Origin: CAIQPS01 sp963843455
Lineage (GTDB): Bacteria > Actinomycetota > Thermoleophilia > RBG-16-64-13
Direction: 5' to 3'
Assembly (NCBI GenBank): GCA_963843455.1
Contig: CAWJKE010000007.1
Span: 434,001 to 498,000, forward strand
Length of the DNA: 64,000 nt
Below the pieces are notes generated by a model. The model did no database searches, was not told the DNA's origin, and saw nothing but the letters and a program-made list of their open reading frames with translations. Shown here piece after piece: positions 42,048 through 50,514 of this stretch. Every line of letters begins with the position of its first letter. The stretch's first letter is position 1. Position numbers and translations under genes: made by a program.

Positions 42048-43382
42048 GTGTTCGAATCCCTTTCAGATAAGCTGCAGACCGCTTTGGACGGCCTCAAGGG
42101 CCAGGGCAAGCTCACGGAGAAGGACGTGGAGCGGGCCGCCCGCGAGATCCGCCTCGCGCTGCTCGAAGCGGACGTCAACTTCAAGGTGGTCAAGCAGTTC
42201 GTCGACAGGGTCAAGGAGCGTGCGCTGGGCGCCGAGGTCCTCGAGAGCCTCAGTCCGGTGCAGCAGTTCATCAAGATAGTGAACGAAGAGCTTACGGCCA
42301 TCATGGGGTCGTCCTCCACCAAACTGACCTTCTCCCCGCGCCCGCCGACAGTGATCATGATGGTGGGCCTACAGGGATCGGGCAAGACCACGGCCTGCGG
42401 CAAGCTGGCCAAGTTCCTGCTCTCCGAGGGCAAAAGCCCGGCAATGGTGGCGGGGGACGTGTATCGCCCCGCGGCCATCGACCAACTCAGGACCCTGGGC
42501 GATCAGCTGGGCGTGCCCGTGTACGACGAGGGCACCAAAGCCGATCCGGTGGACATCGCCAAGCATGGGGTGGAGTGGGCCCGCACCAAGGGTCGCGACG
42601 TCCTCATCGTCGACACTGCCGGGCGTCTGCATATCGACGAGAAACTGATGGACGAGATCGCCCGCATCCGCAACACCGTCAAGCCGCACAACATCCTTCT
42701 GGTCCTGGACGCCATGACCGGGCAGGACGCCGTCAACGTGGCGCTCCAGTTTCAGGAGCGGGTGCAGTTCGATGGGGTTATCCTCACCAAGATGGACGGG
42801 GACGCCCGCGGAGGCGCGGCTTTGTCGGTCCGCGCTGTCACCGGCAAGCCCATCAAGTTCGCCAGCAGCGGCGAGAAGCTCGACAACTTCGAATACTTCC
42901 ATCCCGACCGGGTGGCCTCGCGGATCCTGGGAATGGGTGACGTCCTGTCGCTCATCGAGAAGGCCGAGAAGACCATTGACGAGAAGAAGGCGCGGGAGCT
43001 CGAGCAGAAGCTGCGCAAGAACACCTTCACCTTCGACGACTTTCTCGACCAGATTCAGCAGGTGCGCAAGATGGGGTCCCTCACGAGCTTGCTCGGCATG
43101 ATCCCCGGCATCCCTTCCAACAAGTTGAAGGGTCTGCAGGTCGACGACACGGCGTTCGACAAGATTCAGGCGGTCATCTTCTCCATGACGCCTGAGGAAC
43201 GCCGCCATCCTGATCTCATCAACGGTAGCCGCCGCAAGCGCATCGCCGCAGGGGCGGGTTCGGATATCCATTCCGTCAACCAGTTGCTCAATCAGTTCAA
43301 GCAGGTCCAGAAGATGATGAAGCAGTTGGGATCGGGCAGGATGCCGAAGAATCCCTTCCAGATGTTCGGAAACCCGAGTTGA
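42048..43382 (+). CDS. ffh: signal recognition particle protein Ffh
   Basis: This is a 444-residue SRP GTPase that binds signal sequences and 4.5S RNA. The N domain (MFESLSDKLQTALDGLKGQG) is followed by the G domain with GLQGSGKTTACGKLA, AGDVYRPAAIDQL, DTAGRLHIDEKLM, TKMDGDARGGAAL and the SGEKLDNFEYF closing loop. The Met-rich M domain includes LLGMIPGIPSNK and the RNA-binding RKRIAAGAGSDIHSVNQLL. GTG 42048 follows AAGGTGACAG. The RNA partner gene was not found in this window. Confidence 0.97.
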   Translation: MFESLSDKLQTALDGLKGQGKLTEKDVERAAREIRLALLEADVNFKVVKQFVDRVKERALGAEVLESLSPVQQFIKIVNEELTAIMGSSSTKLTFSPRPPTVIMMVGLQGSGKTTACGKLAKFLLSEGKSPAMVAGDVYRPAAIDQLRTLGDQLGVPVYDEGTKADPVDIAKHGVEWARTKGRDVLIVDTAGRLHIDEKLMDEIARIRNTVKPHNILLVLDAMTGQDAVNVALQFQERVQFDGVILTKMDGDARGGAALSVRAVTGKPIKFASSGEKLDNFEYFHPDRVASRILGMGDVLSLIEKAEKTIDEKKARELEQKLRKNTFTFDDFLDQIQQVRKMGSLTSLLGMIPGIPSNKLKGLQVDDTAFDKIQAVIFSMTPEERRHPDLINGSRRKRIAAGAGSDIHSVNQLLNQFKQVQKMMKQLGSGRMPKNPFQMFGNPS

Positions 43383-43399
43383 AGCGGAGGAGGTGACTA

Positions 43400-43642
43400 A
43401 TGGCGACAGCGATACGACTGGCACGGAGGGGCAGTAAGAAACATCCCACTTACCGCATCGTAGTGGCCGACTCTCGGCGGGCTCGTGACGGACGCTTCAT
43501 CGAGAGCATCGGCTTCTACAATCCACTGACCGATCCCTCGGAGATCGTGGTGGACGAGGCGAAGGCCAAGGAATGGCTCAAGACCGGCGCTCAACCTTCC
43601 GATACGGTGCGCAAACTCTTCAGTATTAAAGGAATCGTCTAG
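43400..43642 (+). CDS. rpsP: 30S ribosomal protein S16
   Basis: This is an 80-residue ribosomal protein S16 from the 30S body. IRLARRGSKKHPTYRIVVAD and DGRFIESIGFYNPLTDP are the family core. GGAGGAGGTGAC precedes ATG 43400. It ends exactly where khpA begins, in the conserved ffh-rpsP-khpA-rimM-trmD order. Confidence 0.98.
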   Translation: MATAIRLARRGSKKHPTYRIVVADSRRARDGRFIESIGFYNPLTDPSEIVVDEAKAKEWLKTGAQPSDTVRKLFSIKGIV

Positions 43643-43873
43643 TTGAAAGAACTGCTGGAATTCCTGGCCCGATCGCTCGTGGACCATCCGGAACAGGTGC
43701 GGGTGGAGCAGATCGATACGGCCGACGGCGTGCTGTTGCGGCTGACCGTCGCCAAAGAGGACGTGGGGAAGGTCATCGGCAAGCAGGGCCGCATAGCGCG
43801 CGCCATCAGGACGGTGGTCAAAGCGAGCGCCGTGCGTGACGGCAGGCAGGCCACCGTCGAGATCGTGGACTAG
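43643..43873 (+). CDS. khpA: KH-domain RNA-binding protein KhpA
   Basis: This is a 76-residue single KH-domain protein. The GxxG loop is GKVIGKQGRIARAIRTVV, with the flanking beta-strand LLRLTVAKED. KhpA works with KhpB in RNA binding that affects cell-wall synthesis and size in Gram-positives. The TTG start at 43643 directly abuts the rpsP stop. It sits between rpsP and rimM as expected. Confidence 0.95.
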   Translation: MKELLEFLARSLVDHPEQVRVEQIDTADGVLLRLTVAKEDVGKVIGKQGRIARAIRTVVKASAVRDGRQATVEIVD

Positions 43874-43887
43874 GGACTCGAATCGAA

Positions 43888-44478
43888 GTGAAGCCGCGGC
43901 CCGAGTGGATCGAAGTGGGGCGCATATCCCGGCCCCACGGGGTGCACGGAGAGGTGCGGATCGCGCTTGGTTCGGACAATCCCGAACGGTTCCTGCCCGG
44001 GGCCACGCTGTACGCGCGGCCGGGGCGCAAGGGGGTGGCGGGCGCGCTGCTGGCCGAGCAGGTCCCGCTGACGATCGAGACTGTCAGAGGCAATGAGGAT
44101 TTCCCCATCGTGGCCTTTCGGGAGATCGAGGACCGCGACCGGGCGGAAGCCTTCAGCGGCTATGTGCTCGAGATCCGATCCGGCGACCTGCCGGAGCTGG
44201 AAGAGGACGAGTACTACCCCTTCGACCTGATCGGGCTCGAAGCGCGCGATCCCTCCGGATCGGTCATAGGCCGGGTAGTCGATGCGCTTGAATCGCCTGC
44301 TCACGCGATCTTGGCCGTCTCGCTACAGACGGGGGGTGAGGCGCTGGTGCCGTTCGTGCAGGCCGCCGTTCCCGTCGTGGACACGGACGCCGGCTATCTG
44401 GTGGTCGATCCCGAGCTCGCCGCCATCGCCGGAGCCTCGAACGGCGAGCGCGCCGACGACGGGCTGAGCCAGGCGTGA
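43888..44478 (+). CDS. rimM: ribosome maturation factor RimM
   Basis: This is a 196-residue 16S rRNA maturation factor that binds S19 in late 30S assembly. The N-terminal barrel holds WIEVGRISRPHGVHGEVRIA and the RDRAEAFSGYVLEI segment. The PRC-barrel domain begins at EDEYYPFDLIGLEA and includes ALVPFVQAAVPVVD. GTG 43888 is used. The 3' end overlaps trmD by four bases (GTGA), giving coupled translation. Confidence 0.95.
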   Translation: MKPRPEWIEVGRISRPHGVHGEVRIALGSDNPERFLPGATLYARPGRKGVAGALLAEQVPLTIETVRGNEDFPIVAFREIEDRDRAEAFSGYVLEIRSGDLPELEEDEYYPFDLIGLEARDPSGSVIGRVVDALESPAHAILAVSLQTGGEALVPFVQAAVPVVDTDAGYLVVDPELAAIAGASNGERADDGLSQA

Positions 44479-45176
44479 AGCGCCTCGACGTCTTCACCCT
44501 GGTTCCCGACGCCTTCGGCTGGTTCTTGCGTCAACACCCCGTCTCCACCGCTATCGACACCGGGTCGGTGGCGATAGCCATCCACAACATCCGGGACTAC
44601 AGCCCCTTGCCGCATCGTGAGGTAGACGACTCTCCCTACGGTGGCGGTCCCGGCATGGTGACGCGGGTGGACATAGTGGGAATGGCGCTCGAGGCCGTGT
44701 TCGGCGCTCCCGCCACCACGGTTCGCGACAGCCGCGACGTATACGTGCTGGCGGCGGGTGGCAGGCCGTTCGACCACCACATGGGTCTCTCGCTCGCGAC
44801 GAGCGAACGCGACCTGGTGCTGCTCTGCGGCCGCTTCGAAGGTTTCGATGCTCGGGTGGAGGAGCTGCTGGCGACCGGCTCCCTCTCTGTCGGCCCCTAC
44901 GTGCTCGCCGGCGGCGAAGTGGCGGCGCTCGCGGTCGTCGAGGCAGTCGTCCGGCATCTGCCCGGGGCGCTGGGCAACGAGGACAGCGTCCGCGAGGAGT
45001 CGTTCAGCGCCGGGCTGGAAGGCAAGGTCGAATACCCCCACTACACCCGTCCCCGGGAGTATGGAGGCGCAAGGGTCCCGGACGTGCTGCTGAGCGGGGA
45101 CCACGCGGCCATCGCCCGATGGCGGCTGCACAATGCCCGTCCGTCTCCATGGGGCCCAAGGGAAGGTGCGGCATGA
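44475..45176 (+). CDS. trmD: tRNA (guanine-37-N1)-methyltransferase
   Basis: This 233-residue SPOUT methyltransferase makes m1G37 in tRNAs to prevent frameshifting. The trefoil-knot features are DDSPYGGGPGMV, LLCGRFEGFDARVEE, VGPYVLAGGEVAALAVVEAV and EYPHYTRPREYGGARVP. GTG 44475 overlaps rimM by four bases, and its own stop overlaps lepB by four bases. Chain length is usual for the family. Confidence 0.97.
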   Translation: MKRLDVFTLVPDAFGWFLRQHPVSTAIDTGSVAIAIHNIRDYSPLPHREVDDSPYGGGPGMVTRVDIVGMALEAVFGAPATTVRDSRDVYVLAAGGRPFDHHMGLSLATSERDLVLLCGRFEGFDARVEELLATGSLSVGPYVLAGGEVAALAVVEAVVRHLPGALGNEDSVREESFSAGLEGKVEYPHYTRPREYGGARVPDVLLSGDHAAIARWRLHNARPSPWGPREGAA

Positions 45177-45781
45177 GCGACGATCTCGACCCACGGGCGG
45201 AGCCGCAGCCCGCTGCGGCTCCGACTGAGATGGGGCAGCCGTCCTCGGAGACGTCCAAACAGAAGAGATCGAGCATCCCGGGGACGATCATCGAGATAGC
45301 GGTGATTATCGCCGCTGCGTTCGTCATCGCCCTGCTGGTGCAGGCCTTCCTGATGAAGCCGTTCACCATCCACCAGGTCTCGATGAGGCCCACCCTCGAA
45401 GAGGGAGACCGCATCCTGCTCAACCGGCTCTCCTACCGCTTCCGCGCCGAGGCCCGCGGGGACATCGTGGTGTTCCATTCGCCGATCAACGTCGACGAGG
45501 ATCTGGTCAAGAGGATCGTCGCCATAGAGAACGATCGGGTGGCCGTCTCCGGGGGCAAGCTGTACGTGAACGGGGTGGCCCAGGACGAACCTTACCTTCT
45601 GGAACAGGACTTCAGCGGGGAGATGCCCGAGATCCGTGTGCCCGCCGGGCACGTGTTCGTGATGGGGGACAACCGCAACAACAGCGGGGATAGTCGGCTG
45701 TTCGGACCTATCTCCACCGAGTCGATCATCGGCAGTGCCTTCGTGGTCTATTGGCCTATCCGGCACTGGAAGACGCTCTGA
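45173..45781 (+). CDS. lepB: signal peptidase I (first copy)
   Basis: This is a 202-residue type I signal peptidase with one N-terminal membrane anchor (IIEIAVIIAAAFVIALLVQA). The catalytic Ser is in HQVSMRPTLEEGD and the Lys in LVKRIVAIEND. Box E is MGDNRNNSGDSRLFGPI. It cleaves signal peptides on the outer face of the membrane. ATG 45173 overlaps the trmD stop by four bases. A second copy follows rplS; a 32-base segment (45662-45693 and 46769-46800) is identical between the two. Confidence 0.95.
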   Translation: MSDDLDPRAEPQPAAAPTEMGQPSSETSKQKRSSIPGTIIEIAVIIAAAFVIALLVQAFLMKPFTIHQVSMRPTLEEGDRILLNRLSYRFRAEARGDIVVFHSPINVDEDLVKRIVAIENDRVAVSGGKLYVNGVAQDEPYLLEQDFSGEMPEIRVPAGHVFVMGDNRNNSGDSRLFGPISTESIIGSAFVVYWPIRHWKTL

Positions 45782-45797
45782 GCCGGTGAGGTAAGGA

Positions 45798-45818
45798 CCG
45801 CCTCGGTGCGTGAGGCGG
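45798..45818 (+). other. hairpin between lepB and rplS
   Basis: CCGCCTC, a seven-base loop, then GAGGCGG. It has no U-rich tail, so it is a weak terminator or transcript-end stabiliser at best. It ends next to the rplS promoter. Confidence 0.35.
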
Positions 45819-45819
45819 G

Positions 45820-45848
45820 TTGCAAAGCGCTGTCCGATGCTCTAAAGT
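45820..45848 (+). promoter_or_regulatory. rplS promoter
   Basis: TTGCAA (45820-45825), a 17-base spacer, then TAAAGT (45843-45848). Start near 45855, giving a leader of about 58 bases to rplS. Confidence 0.55.
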
Positions 45849-45912
45849 CTGCTGGCTTTTTTGCGGAATGGCGTGTTGGGACGATGCAGGCGAGTCAGGA
45901 CTGGGAATACAC

Positions 45913-46254
45913 ATGGGCGCGATAGAAGAATTCGAGCGGGCGCAACTTCGGGACATCCCCGCTTTCAAATCCGGCGATACCGTCCGGGTGCATTTCAAGG
46001 TCGTCGAAGGGAGCCGGGAGCGCATCCAGGTCTTCCAGGGTTTCTGCATCAAGAAGCAAGGACAGGGAGCACGCGAGACGTTCACCGTGCGCAAGCAGTC
46101 GTTCGGGGTAGGCGTCGAGCGAACGTTCCCGGTCCACTCTCCCAAGATCGAGAAGATCGAAGTCATCGCCGTCGGTGACGTCGCCAGGGCCAAGCTCTAT
46201 TACCTCCGCGAGAAGCTGGGCAAAAAAGCCCGCGTCAAGGAGAAACGCATCTGA
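45913..46254 (+). CDS. rplS: 50S ribosomal protein L19
   Basis: This is a 113-residue ribosomal protein at the 30S-50S interface. Family core: IPAFKSGDTVRVHFKVVEG, RIQVFQGFCIKKQGQGARET, FTVRKQSFGVGVERTFPVHS and KLYYLREKLGKKARVKE. I chose ATG 45913 by alignment to family length; the upstream frame from 45820 is the leader and promoter. No strong ribosome site is visible before it. It sits between two signal peptidase genes. Confidence 0.97.
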   Translation: MGAIEEFERAQLRDIPAFKSGDTVRVHFKVVEGSRERIQVFQGFCIKKQGQGARETFTVRKQSFGVGVERTFPVHSPKIEKIEVIAVGDVARAKLYYLREKLGKKARVKEKRI

Positions 46255-46270
46255 GGGGAGTGAGGGCCGG

Positions 46271-46888
46271 GTGACCGAACCCGATTCCGGCTCTCTGACC
46301 GTACCCGAGCCGGCCGGTGGAGAGGACGCATCCCGCGTTGCCCGGGCCCGCGCTGCGCGGGCCGAAGGCCGGAGCCGCGCGTTGAGATGGGTGGCAGAAG
46401 TCATCGTCATCGTTGTGGCGGCCTTTCTTCTTGCCCTGCTGGTCCAGCAGTTCATCGTCAAGCCCTTTGCCATTCCCTCGCCCTCCATGGAGCCGACGCT
46501 CATGGAGGGGGATCGCGTGCTGGTCAACCGGCTGGTCTACCACTTCCATCCTCCCCGGCGAGGCGACGTCATGGTCTTCCACCCCCCTGGACGCCCTGGT
46601 TCTGACCCGTTCATCAAGAGAGTGGTCGCCGTGGCGGGGGATACCGTCTCGGTGCATGACGGAGCGCTCTACGTGAACGGGGTGGCTCAGGACGAGTCAT
46701 ACATCAAGGAGTACCCCATCGAGGGCGACTATCCCGAGACGACCATCAGAGACGGATACGTCTGGGCCATGGGGGACAACCGCAACAACAGCGGGGATAG
46801 CCGGGTGTTCGGCCCCGTCAGGCTGGACGCCATCATGGGCGAGGCGTTCGCGGTCTACTGGCCTTTGGGCCGGCTGGGCGGGCTCTAG
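46271..46888 (+). CDS. lepB: signal peptidase I (second copy)
   Basis: This is a 205-residue type I signal peptidase. After a 35-residue charged N-terminal tail comes the anchor VAEVIVIVVAAFLLALLVQQ. The catalytic Ser is in PSPSMEPTLMEGDRVL, the Lys in FIKRVVAVAGDT, and box E is MGDNRNNSGDSRVFGPV. It differs from the first copy mainly in the tail and mid-segment, which suggests a tandem duplication with divergence of substrate preference or expression. GTG 46271 was chosen; GAGGGGAGTGAGGG lies upstream. It precedes rnhB. Confidence 0.95.
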   Translation: MTEPDSGSLTVPEPAGGEDASRVARARAARAEGRSRALRWVAEVIVIVVAAFLLALLVQQFIVKPFAIPSPSMEPTLMEGDRVLVNRLVYHFHPPRRGDVMVFHPPGRPGSDPFIKRVVAVAGDTVSVHDGALYVNGVAQDESYIKEYPIEGDYPETTIRDGYVWAMGDNRNNSGDSRVFGPVRLDAIMGEAFAVYWPLGRLGGL

Positions 46889-46929
46889 TCTCTCCGATGC
46901 CTCCAAGCGGCAGCAGGAGGGGCAGACGG

Positions 46930-47625
46930 GTGTCCGATCCCTTTCGCTTTGATCGGAGTCTTCTGGCGGAGGTCGGAGCGAGCCAGGATGGTGCTCCTGA
47001 TCTCCGTCTGGCCGGGGTGGACGAGGCCGGGCGAGGCTGCCTGGCCGGACCGCTGGTGGCCGCCGCGGTGATTCTCGACTACTCCTCCGCGCCTTTCGGG
47101 GGTCTCGAACGGCTCACAGACTCCAAACTGATGACTCCCGAGGCTCGGCAAAGCGCCTACCAGCTGATCCTGTGCCGGGCGGCCCGAGTGTCGTGCGTGG
47201 CATACTCGCCCGCGTCTATCGACCGGCTGGGCCTACACCGGTGCAACATGTGGGCGCTGGGAAAGGCGCTTGAAGCGTTTGCCGGCGGATACTGCCTGGC
47301 CGTGGTCGACGGTTTCGATCTCAAGAGGCCGGAGTTGAACGCCAGGCCGATCATAGGGGCGGACTACAAGAGCGCGGCCGTCGCGGCGGCATCGGTAGTC
47401 GCGAAGGTGGTAAGGGATCGGCTCATGCGATCTCTCGCCGTTGAGTACCCCGCGTATGGCTTCGAAGAGCACGTGGGCTATGGCACCGACCGCCACCGGG
47501 AGGCTCTGAGAGCCTACGGGCCGTGCGCCATCCACCGCCTCAGCTTCCACGGGGTGGCATGCCCACAACTCGAGCTGTGGGAAGACCGCGTCGAGCCCGG
47601 CGACAGCGGGGACCTGATCAGGTGA
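46930..47625 (+). CDS. rnhB: ribonuclease HII
   Basis: This is a 231-residue RNase HII that nicks DNA at embedded ribonucleotides and removes RNA from hybrids. The active-site acids are in LAGVDEAGRGCLAGPLVAAA, TDSKLM and VVDGF; the ADYKSAAVAAASVVAKVVRD segment is typical. GTG 46930 is preferred, with AGGAGG at 46915-46920; ATG 46897 is an alternative. The stop overlaps the convergent glycosylase gene by eight bases. Confidence 0.95.
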   Translation: MSDPFRFDRSLLAEVGASQDGAPDLRLAGVDEAGRGCLAGPLVAAAVILDYSSAPFGGLERLTDSKLMTPEARQSAYQLILCRAARVSCVAYSPASIDRLGLHRCNMWALGKALEAFAGGYCLAVVDGFDLKRPELNARPIIGADYKSAAVAAASVVAKVVRDRLMRSLAVEYPAYGFEEHVGYGTDRHREALRAYGPCAIHRLSFHGVACPQLELWEDRVEPGDSGDLIR

Positions 47626-48472
47626 TCCGATAGGTTCCAGCCTCCTTCGTCAGGAACCCCTCTGCGGTCAAGTCGTCGAGGACCGACGACAGTTCGTCAA
47701 GATTGCGCCGAGGACCGGGCAGCGCGGCGCAAAGCGCGCCGGGGTCGGCGGCGGCGGGGGATATCGATAGCAGCTCCCGCAGAACCTGCGCCCGCACCTC
47801 GCGGCGCGAGCCGGCGAAGCGCGACTGGATAGTATGATGCTGGCTCCTGCGGCTGGGGTTGCCGTAGGTCTTCTTCACCCACACACCGTAGTCCATGAGG
47901 GCGTAGAACCACTCGCGGGGGCCGCTTCGGTCAATTGTCTTCTCTACCAGAGGAAGGATGTCGTCGTCCGGGACCGAGTTCGACTCTTGGAAGAAGAAGT
48001 GGATGAAGGCCGACCGTATGTTCGTCTCGATGAACGCATGCGGCTGATCGAACGCGAACACGCAAACGGCCGCGGCGGTGGCGGGGCCAATGCCGGGCAG
48101 CCGGCGTAGGTCTTCCGGGGACGCGGGGATTTGGCACTGATATCTGTCGACGACGGTCTGCATCGCACTGTGGAGTGCAAGCGCCCGCCGGTTGTAGCCC
48201 AGGCCAGACCAGGCAGCGAGCACATCGGTGATGGGCGCCTCGGCGAGCGAACGCGCCGTGGGGAACTGCGCCAGGAACTCACTGTACCTGGCGAGCACCC
48301 GAGCGACCTGAGTCTGCTGAAGCATGACCTCCGAAACAAGGATCTCGTACGCGTCTCGGGTCCGGCGCCAGGGGAGGTCCCGGCGGTTGCCTCGGTAGTA
48401 GGCCCGCACTGCGGTACAGAAGGCGGTGATCTGAGCCTCGCTATAACCAAAGGTTGACTTCTGATTCGTCAC
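47618..48472 (-). CDS. MutY/endonuclease III-fold DNA glycosylase lacking the 4Fe-4S cluster
   Basis: This is a 284-residue HhH-GPD base-excision glycosylase. DLPWRRTRDAYEILVSEVML with QQTQV (Glu48) matches MutY, and LPGIGPATA (125-133) is the helix-hairpin-helix. Where MutY has its catalytic Asp (DGNVxRV), this protein reads FIETNIRSAF with Glu149. The C-x6-C-x2-C-x5-C cluster ligands of MutY are absent, and the C-terminal mismatch-recognition domain is reduced. I recall a widespread cluster-less family with FIETNIR. Substrate may be A:G, T:G or something else. GTG 48472. It is the only minus-strand gene in the 35-64 kb array, convergent with rnhB and divergent from yraN. Confidence 0.85.
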   Translation of the reverse strand: MTNQKSTFGYSEAQITAFCTAVRAYYRGNRRDLPWRRTRDAYEILVSEVMLQQTQVARVLARYSEFLAQFPTARSLAEAPITDVLAAWSGLGYNRRALALHSAMQTVVDRYQCQIPASPEDLRRLPGIGPATAAAVCVFAFDQPHAFIETNIRSAFIHFFFQESNSVPDDDILPLVEKTIDRSGPREWFYALMDYGVWVKKTYGNPSRRSQHHTIQSRFAGSRREVRAQVLRELLSISPAAADPGALCAALPGPRRNLDELSSVLDDLTAEGFLTKEAGTYRIT

Positions 48473-48526
48473 TCTTCGCTAGTCTCCGGCCTGGAAACTC
48501 CCGTTCGCTCGCCGCAAGGAGGAAAG

Positions 48527-48967
48527 TTGGCCAATGACGTCCGTTCCGGCCTCGACCGAATGGTCAGAGGGCGCACTGGGGAGCAGGTCGCGGCCTCCTT
48601 CCTTTCCGACAGAGGGTACCGCGTGCTGGCCAAGAATCAACGGACTCCTCTCGGCGAGCTCGACCTGGTGTGCCGCACGCCCTTGCAGATCGTGATCGTC
48701 GAAGTCAAGGCCCGTTCGGGCAATGAGTATGGTTCCGGCCTCGAGGCCATCGGCCCCCGCAAGGCCAGGCGGCTGCGTGCAGCGGCCATGTGGTGGCTGT
48801 CCGAGCGGATGCTGCTTCCGTGCTCCCTGCGCTTCGATGCTGTGTTTGTCTCCTTGGATGCCGGCGGCCTGCCCCGCAGTCTCGAACATTTCAAAGACAT
48901 CTTCGGAGAAGGTGTCAGTGACGGCCGGGGAAGGCGGCCCCTTATGCCGGGAGAGGGACGAGACTGA
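48527..48967 (+). CDS. yraN: YraN/UPF0102 nuclease-fold protein
   Basis: This is a 146-residue protein with the restriction-endonuclease-like YraN fold. TGEQVAASFLSDRGYRVLAK, RTPLGELDLVCR and IVIVEVKARSG give the E, D and ExK acidic/Lys active-site pattern. Its exact role is unknown; linkage to comM and dprA suggests DNA processing. The TTG start at 48527 follows AAGGAGGAAAG. It overlaps comM by one base (TGATG). Confidence 0.92.
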   Translation: MANDVRSGLDRMVRGRTGEQVAASFLSDRGYRVLAKNQRTPLGELDLVCRTPLQIVIVEVKARSGNEYGSGLEAIGPRKARRLRAAAMWWLSERMLLPCSLRFDAVFVSLDAGGLPRSLEHFKDIFGEGVSDGRGRRPLMPGEGRD

Positions 48968-50514
48968 TGCCCGTCGCCTCGGTTTGGGGCTTTGCGCTCG
49001 TCGGTATCGACGCCGTGCCCGTTCGCGTGGAAGCTCACGCGCGAAACGGCCTCCCGGGCGTGACCATCGTCGGCCTTCCCGGAGCGGCCGTCAGGGAGGC
49101 GAGGGAACGCGTGCGTTCGGGTGCGGCGTCGTGTGGCCTTCCATTGCCCACGCGTCGGATAACCATAAACCTTAGCCCGGGTGATGTGCCCAAGGAGGGA
49201 TCCGGTTTTGATCTGCCGGTTGCCCTCGCCACGCTGGCCGCGTGCGGATACCTGCCGGCAGAGGCGGTACGTGATATCGGAGCGGTGGGCGAGGTCTCCC
49301 TGGATGGCGTGGTGAGGCCCAGCCGCGGCATGGTCTCGGTCGCCGAAGCGGCCGGCGCAGTAGGCGTGCGTCTGCTGGTGACACCCGTGGAGGGATTGCC
49401 GGTGGCAGCGGAGGTGTCGCAGGTGCCGGTGGCGGGGGTGCGTTCCCTGGCCGAGGCGGTGGACGTGGTGAGAAACGGTACTTCCAGAGAGAGGGTGCTC
49501 GAACGCGGCAGGCGATGGCTGCGTTCCCACCAAGAAGGCGCGGCGCCGGGGGAACCCGGCGAAGCACTCGATCTCGACCAGGTCCTTGGTCAACATCGGG
49601 CCAAGCGGACCCTCGAGATAGTCGCGGCGGGCGGACACCACCTCCTGATGGTGGGCTCTCCCGGGGCGGGCAAGACCATGCTTGCCCGCCGTCTGCCGGG
49701 CATCCTGCCAGGGCTCAGCAGGGACGAGGCGGTGGATGTGACCCGGGTGTGGAGCGCGGCAGGTCTGCAGGCGGCCAGGGCAGGCCTGATCAAGGAGCGC
49801 CCGTTCCGAGCGCCTCACCATACGGCGTCGCGCGCCGCCCTCGTTGGTGGCGGAATGCTCCTGCGCCCCGGCGAGGTGAGCCTGGCGCATCGCGGCGTGC
49901 TGTTTCTCGACGAGTTCCCGGAGTTCTCCCGAGATGCTCTCGAGTCGCTGCGCCAACCCCTCGAGGAAGGCCGGGTGGCGATATCCAGGCGAACAGGCAC
50001 GTCCCTGTTTCCCGCCGCCTGCACGCTTGTGGCCGCGATGAACCCCTGCCCCTGCGGATACCTGGGGCATCCCACCAAACCGTGCCGCTGTGCGGCCGCA
50101 GCCATAGAACGATACCGCGCCAGGGTGAGCGGCCCCCTTCTCGACCGCGTAGACGCGCTCATCGAGGTCCCTCCACTGACGCTTGCCTCTCTCGACGACC
50201 GCTCGGCCCTCGAGCCGTCCGCGACAGTGCGCGCGCGGGTCACGGCCGCCCAGGAGTTTCGCCGGGTGCGTCGAGAGCAAGCCGAGCGGAGCGGAGAACG
50301 CTCGGCCGAGACCCGGAGCCGGCTAGCTGCCGACGCCCGTTCGCTACTGCGACAAGCTCTGGTGCGCGACGCTCTCAGTGGGCGGGCGTACGTACGGGTC
50401 GTTGGTCTGGCCCGCACCATCGCCGATCTCGACGGCCTCGAGGAGGTATCCGCCGATCACGTAGCCGAGGCACTTTCTCTGCGGCTCGATCAGCGCAGGC
50501 TGGTGTTCGCCTGA
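48967..50514 (+). CDS. comM: ComM/YifB-family Mg-chelatase-like AAA+ ATPase
   Basis: This is a 515-residue AAA+ protein. The N-terminal domain (MPVASVWGFALVGIDAVPV, GLPGVTIVGLPGAAVREARE) is Lon-like, followed by Walker A MVGSPGAGKTMLARRLPGIL, Walker B VLFLDEFPEFS and the zinc-like loop NPCPCGYLGHPTKPCRC. The C-terminal domain includes LSGRAYVRVVGLARTIADL. In naturally competent bacteria ComM is a branch-migration helicase for integrating taken-up DNA. It overlaps yraN and dprA by one base each. Confidence 0.95.
   Translation: MPVASVWGFALVGIDAVPVRVEAHARNGLPGVTIVGLPGAAVREARERVRSGAASCGLPLPTRRITINLSPGDVPKEGSGFDLPVALATLAACGYLPAEAVRDIGAVGEVSLDGVVRPSRGMVSVAEAAGAVGVRLLVTPVEGLPVAAEVSQVPVAGVRSLAEAVDVVRNGTSRERVLERGRRWLRSHQEGAAPGEPGEALDLDQVLGQHRAKRTLEIVAAGGHHLLMVGSPGAGKTMLARRLPGILPGLSRDEAVDVTRVWSAAGLQAARAGLIKERPFRAPHHTASRAALVGGGMLLRPGEVSLAHRGVLFLDEFPEFSRDALESLRQPLEEGRVAISRRTGTSLFPAACTLVAAMNPCPCGYLGHPTKPCRCAAAAIERYRARVSGPLLDRVDALIEVPPLTLASLDDRSALEPSATVRARVTAAQEFRRVRREQAERSGERSAETRSRLAADARSLLRQALVRDALSGRAYVRVVGLARTIADLDGLEEVSADHVAEALSLRLDQRRLVFA

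Noticed and set aside
42047..42062. GTTCGAATCCC resembling a tRNA T-loop
   Set aside because: It is the start of ffh. No acceptor, D or anticodon stems can be formed around it.
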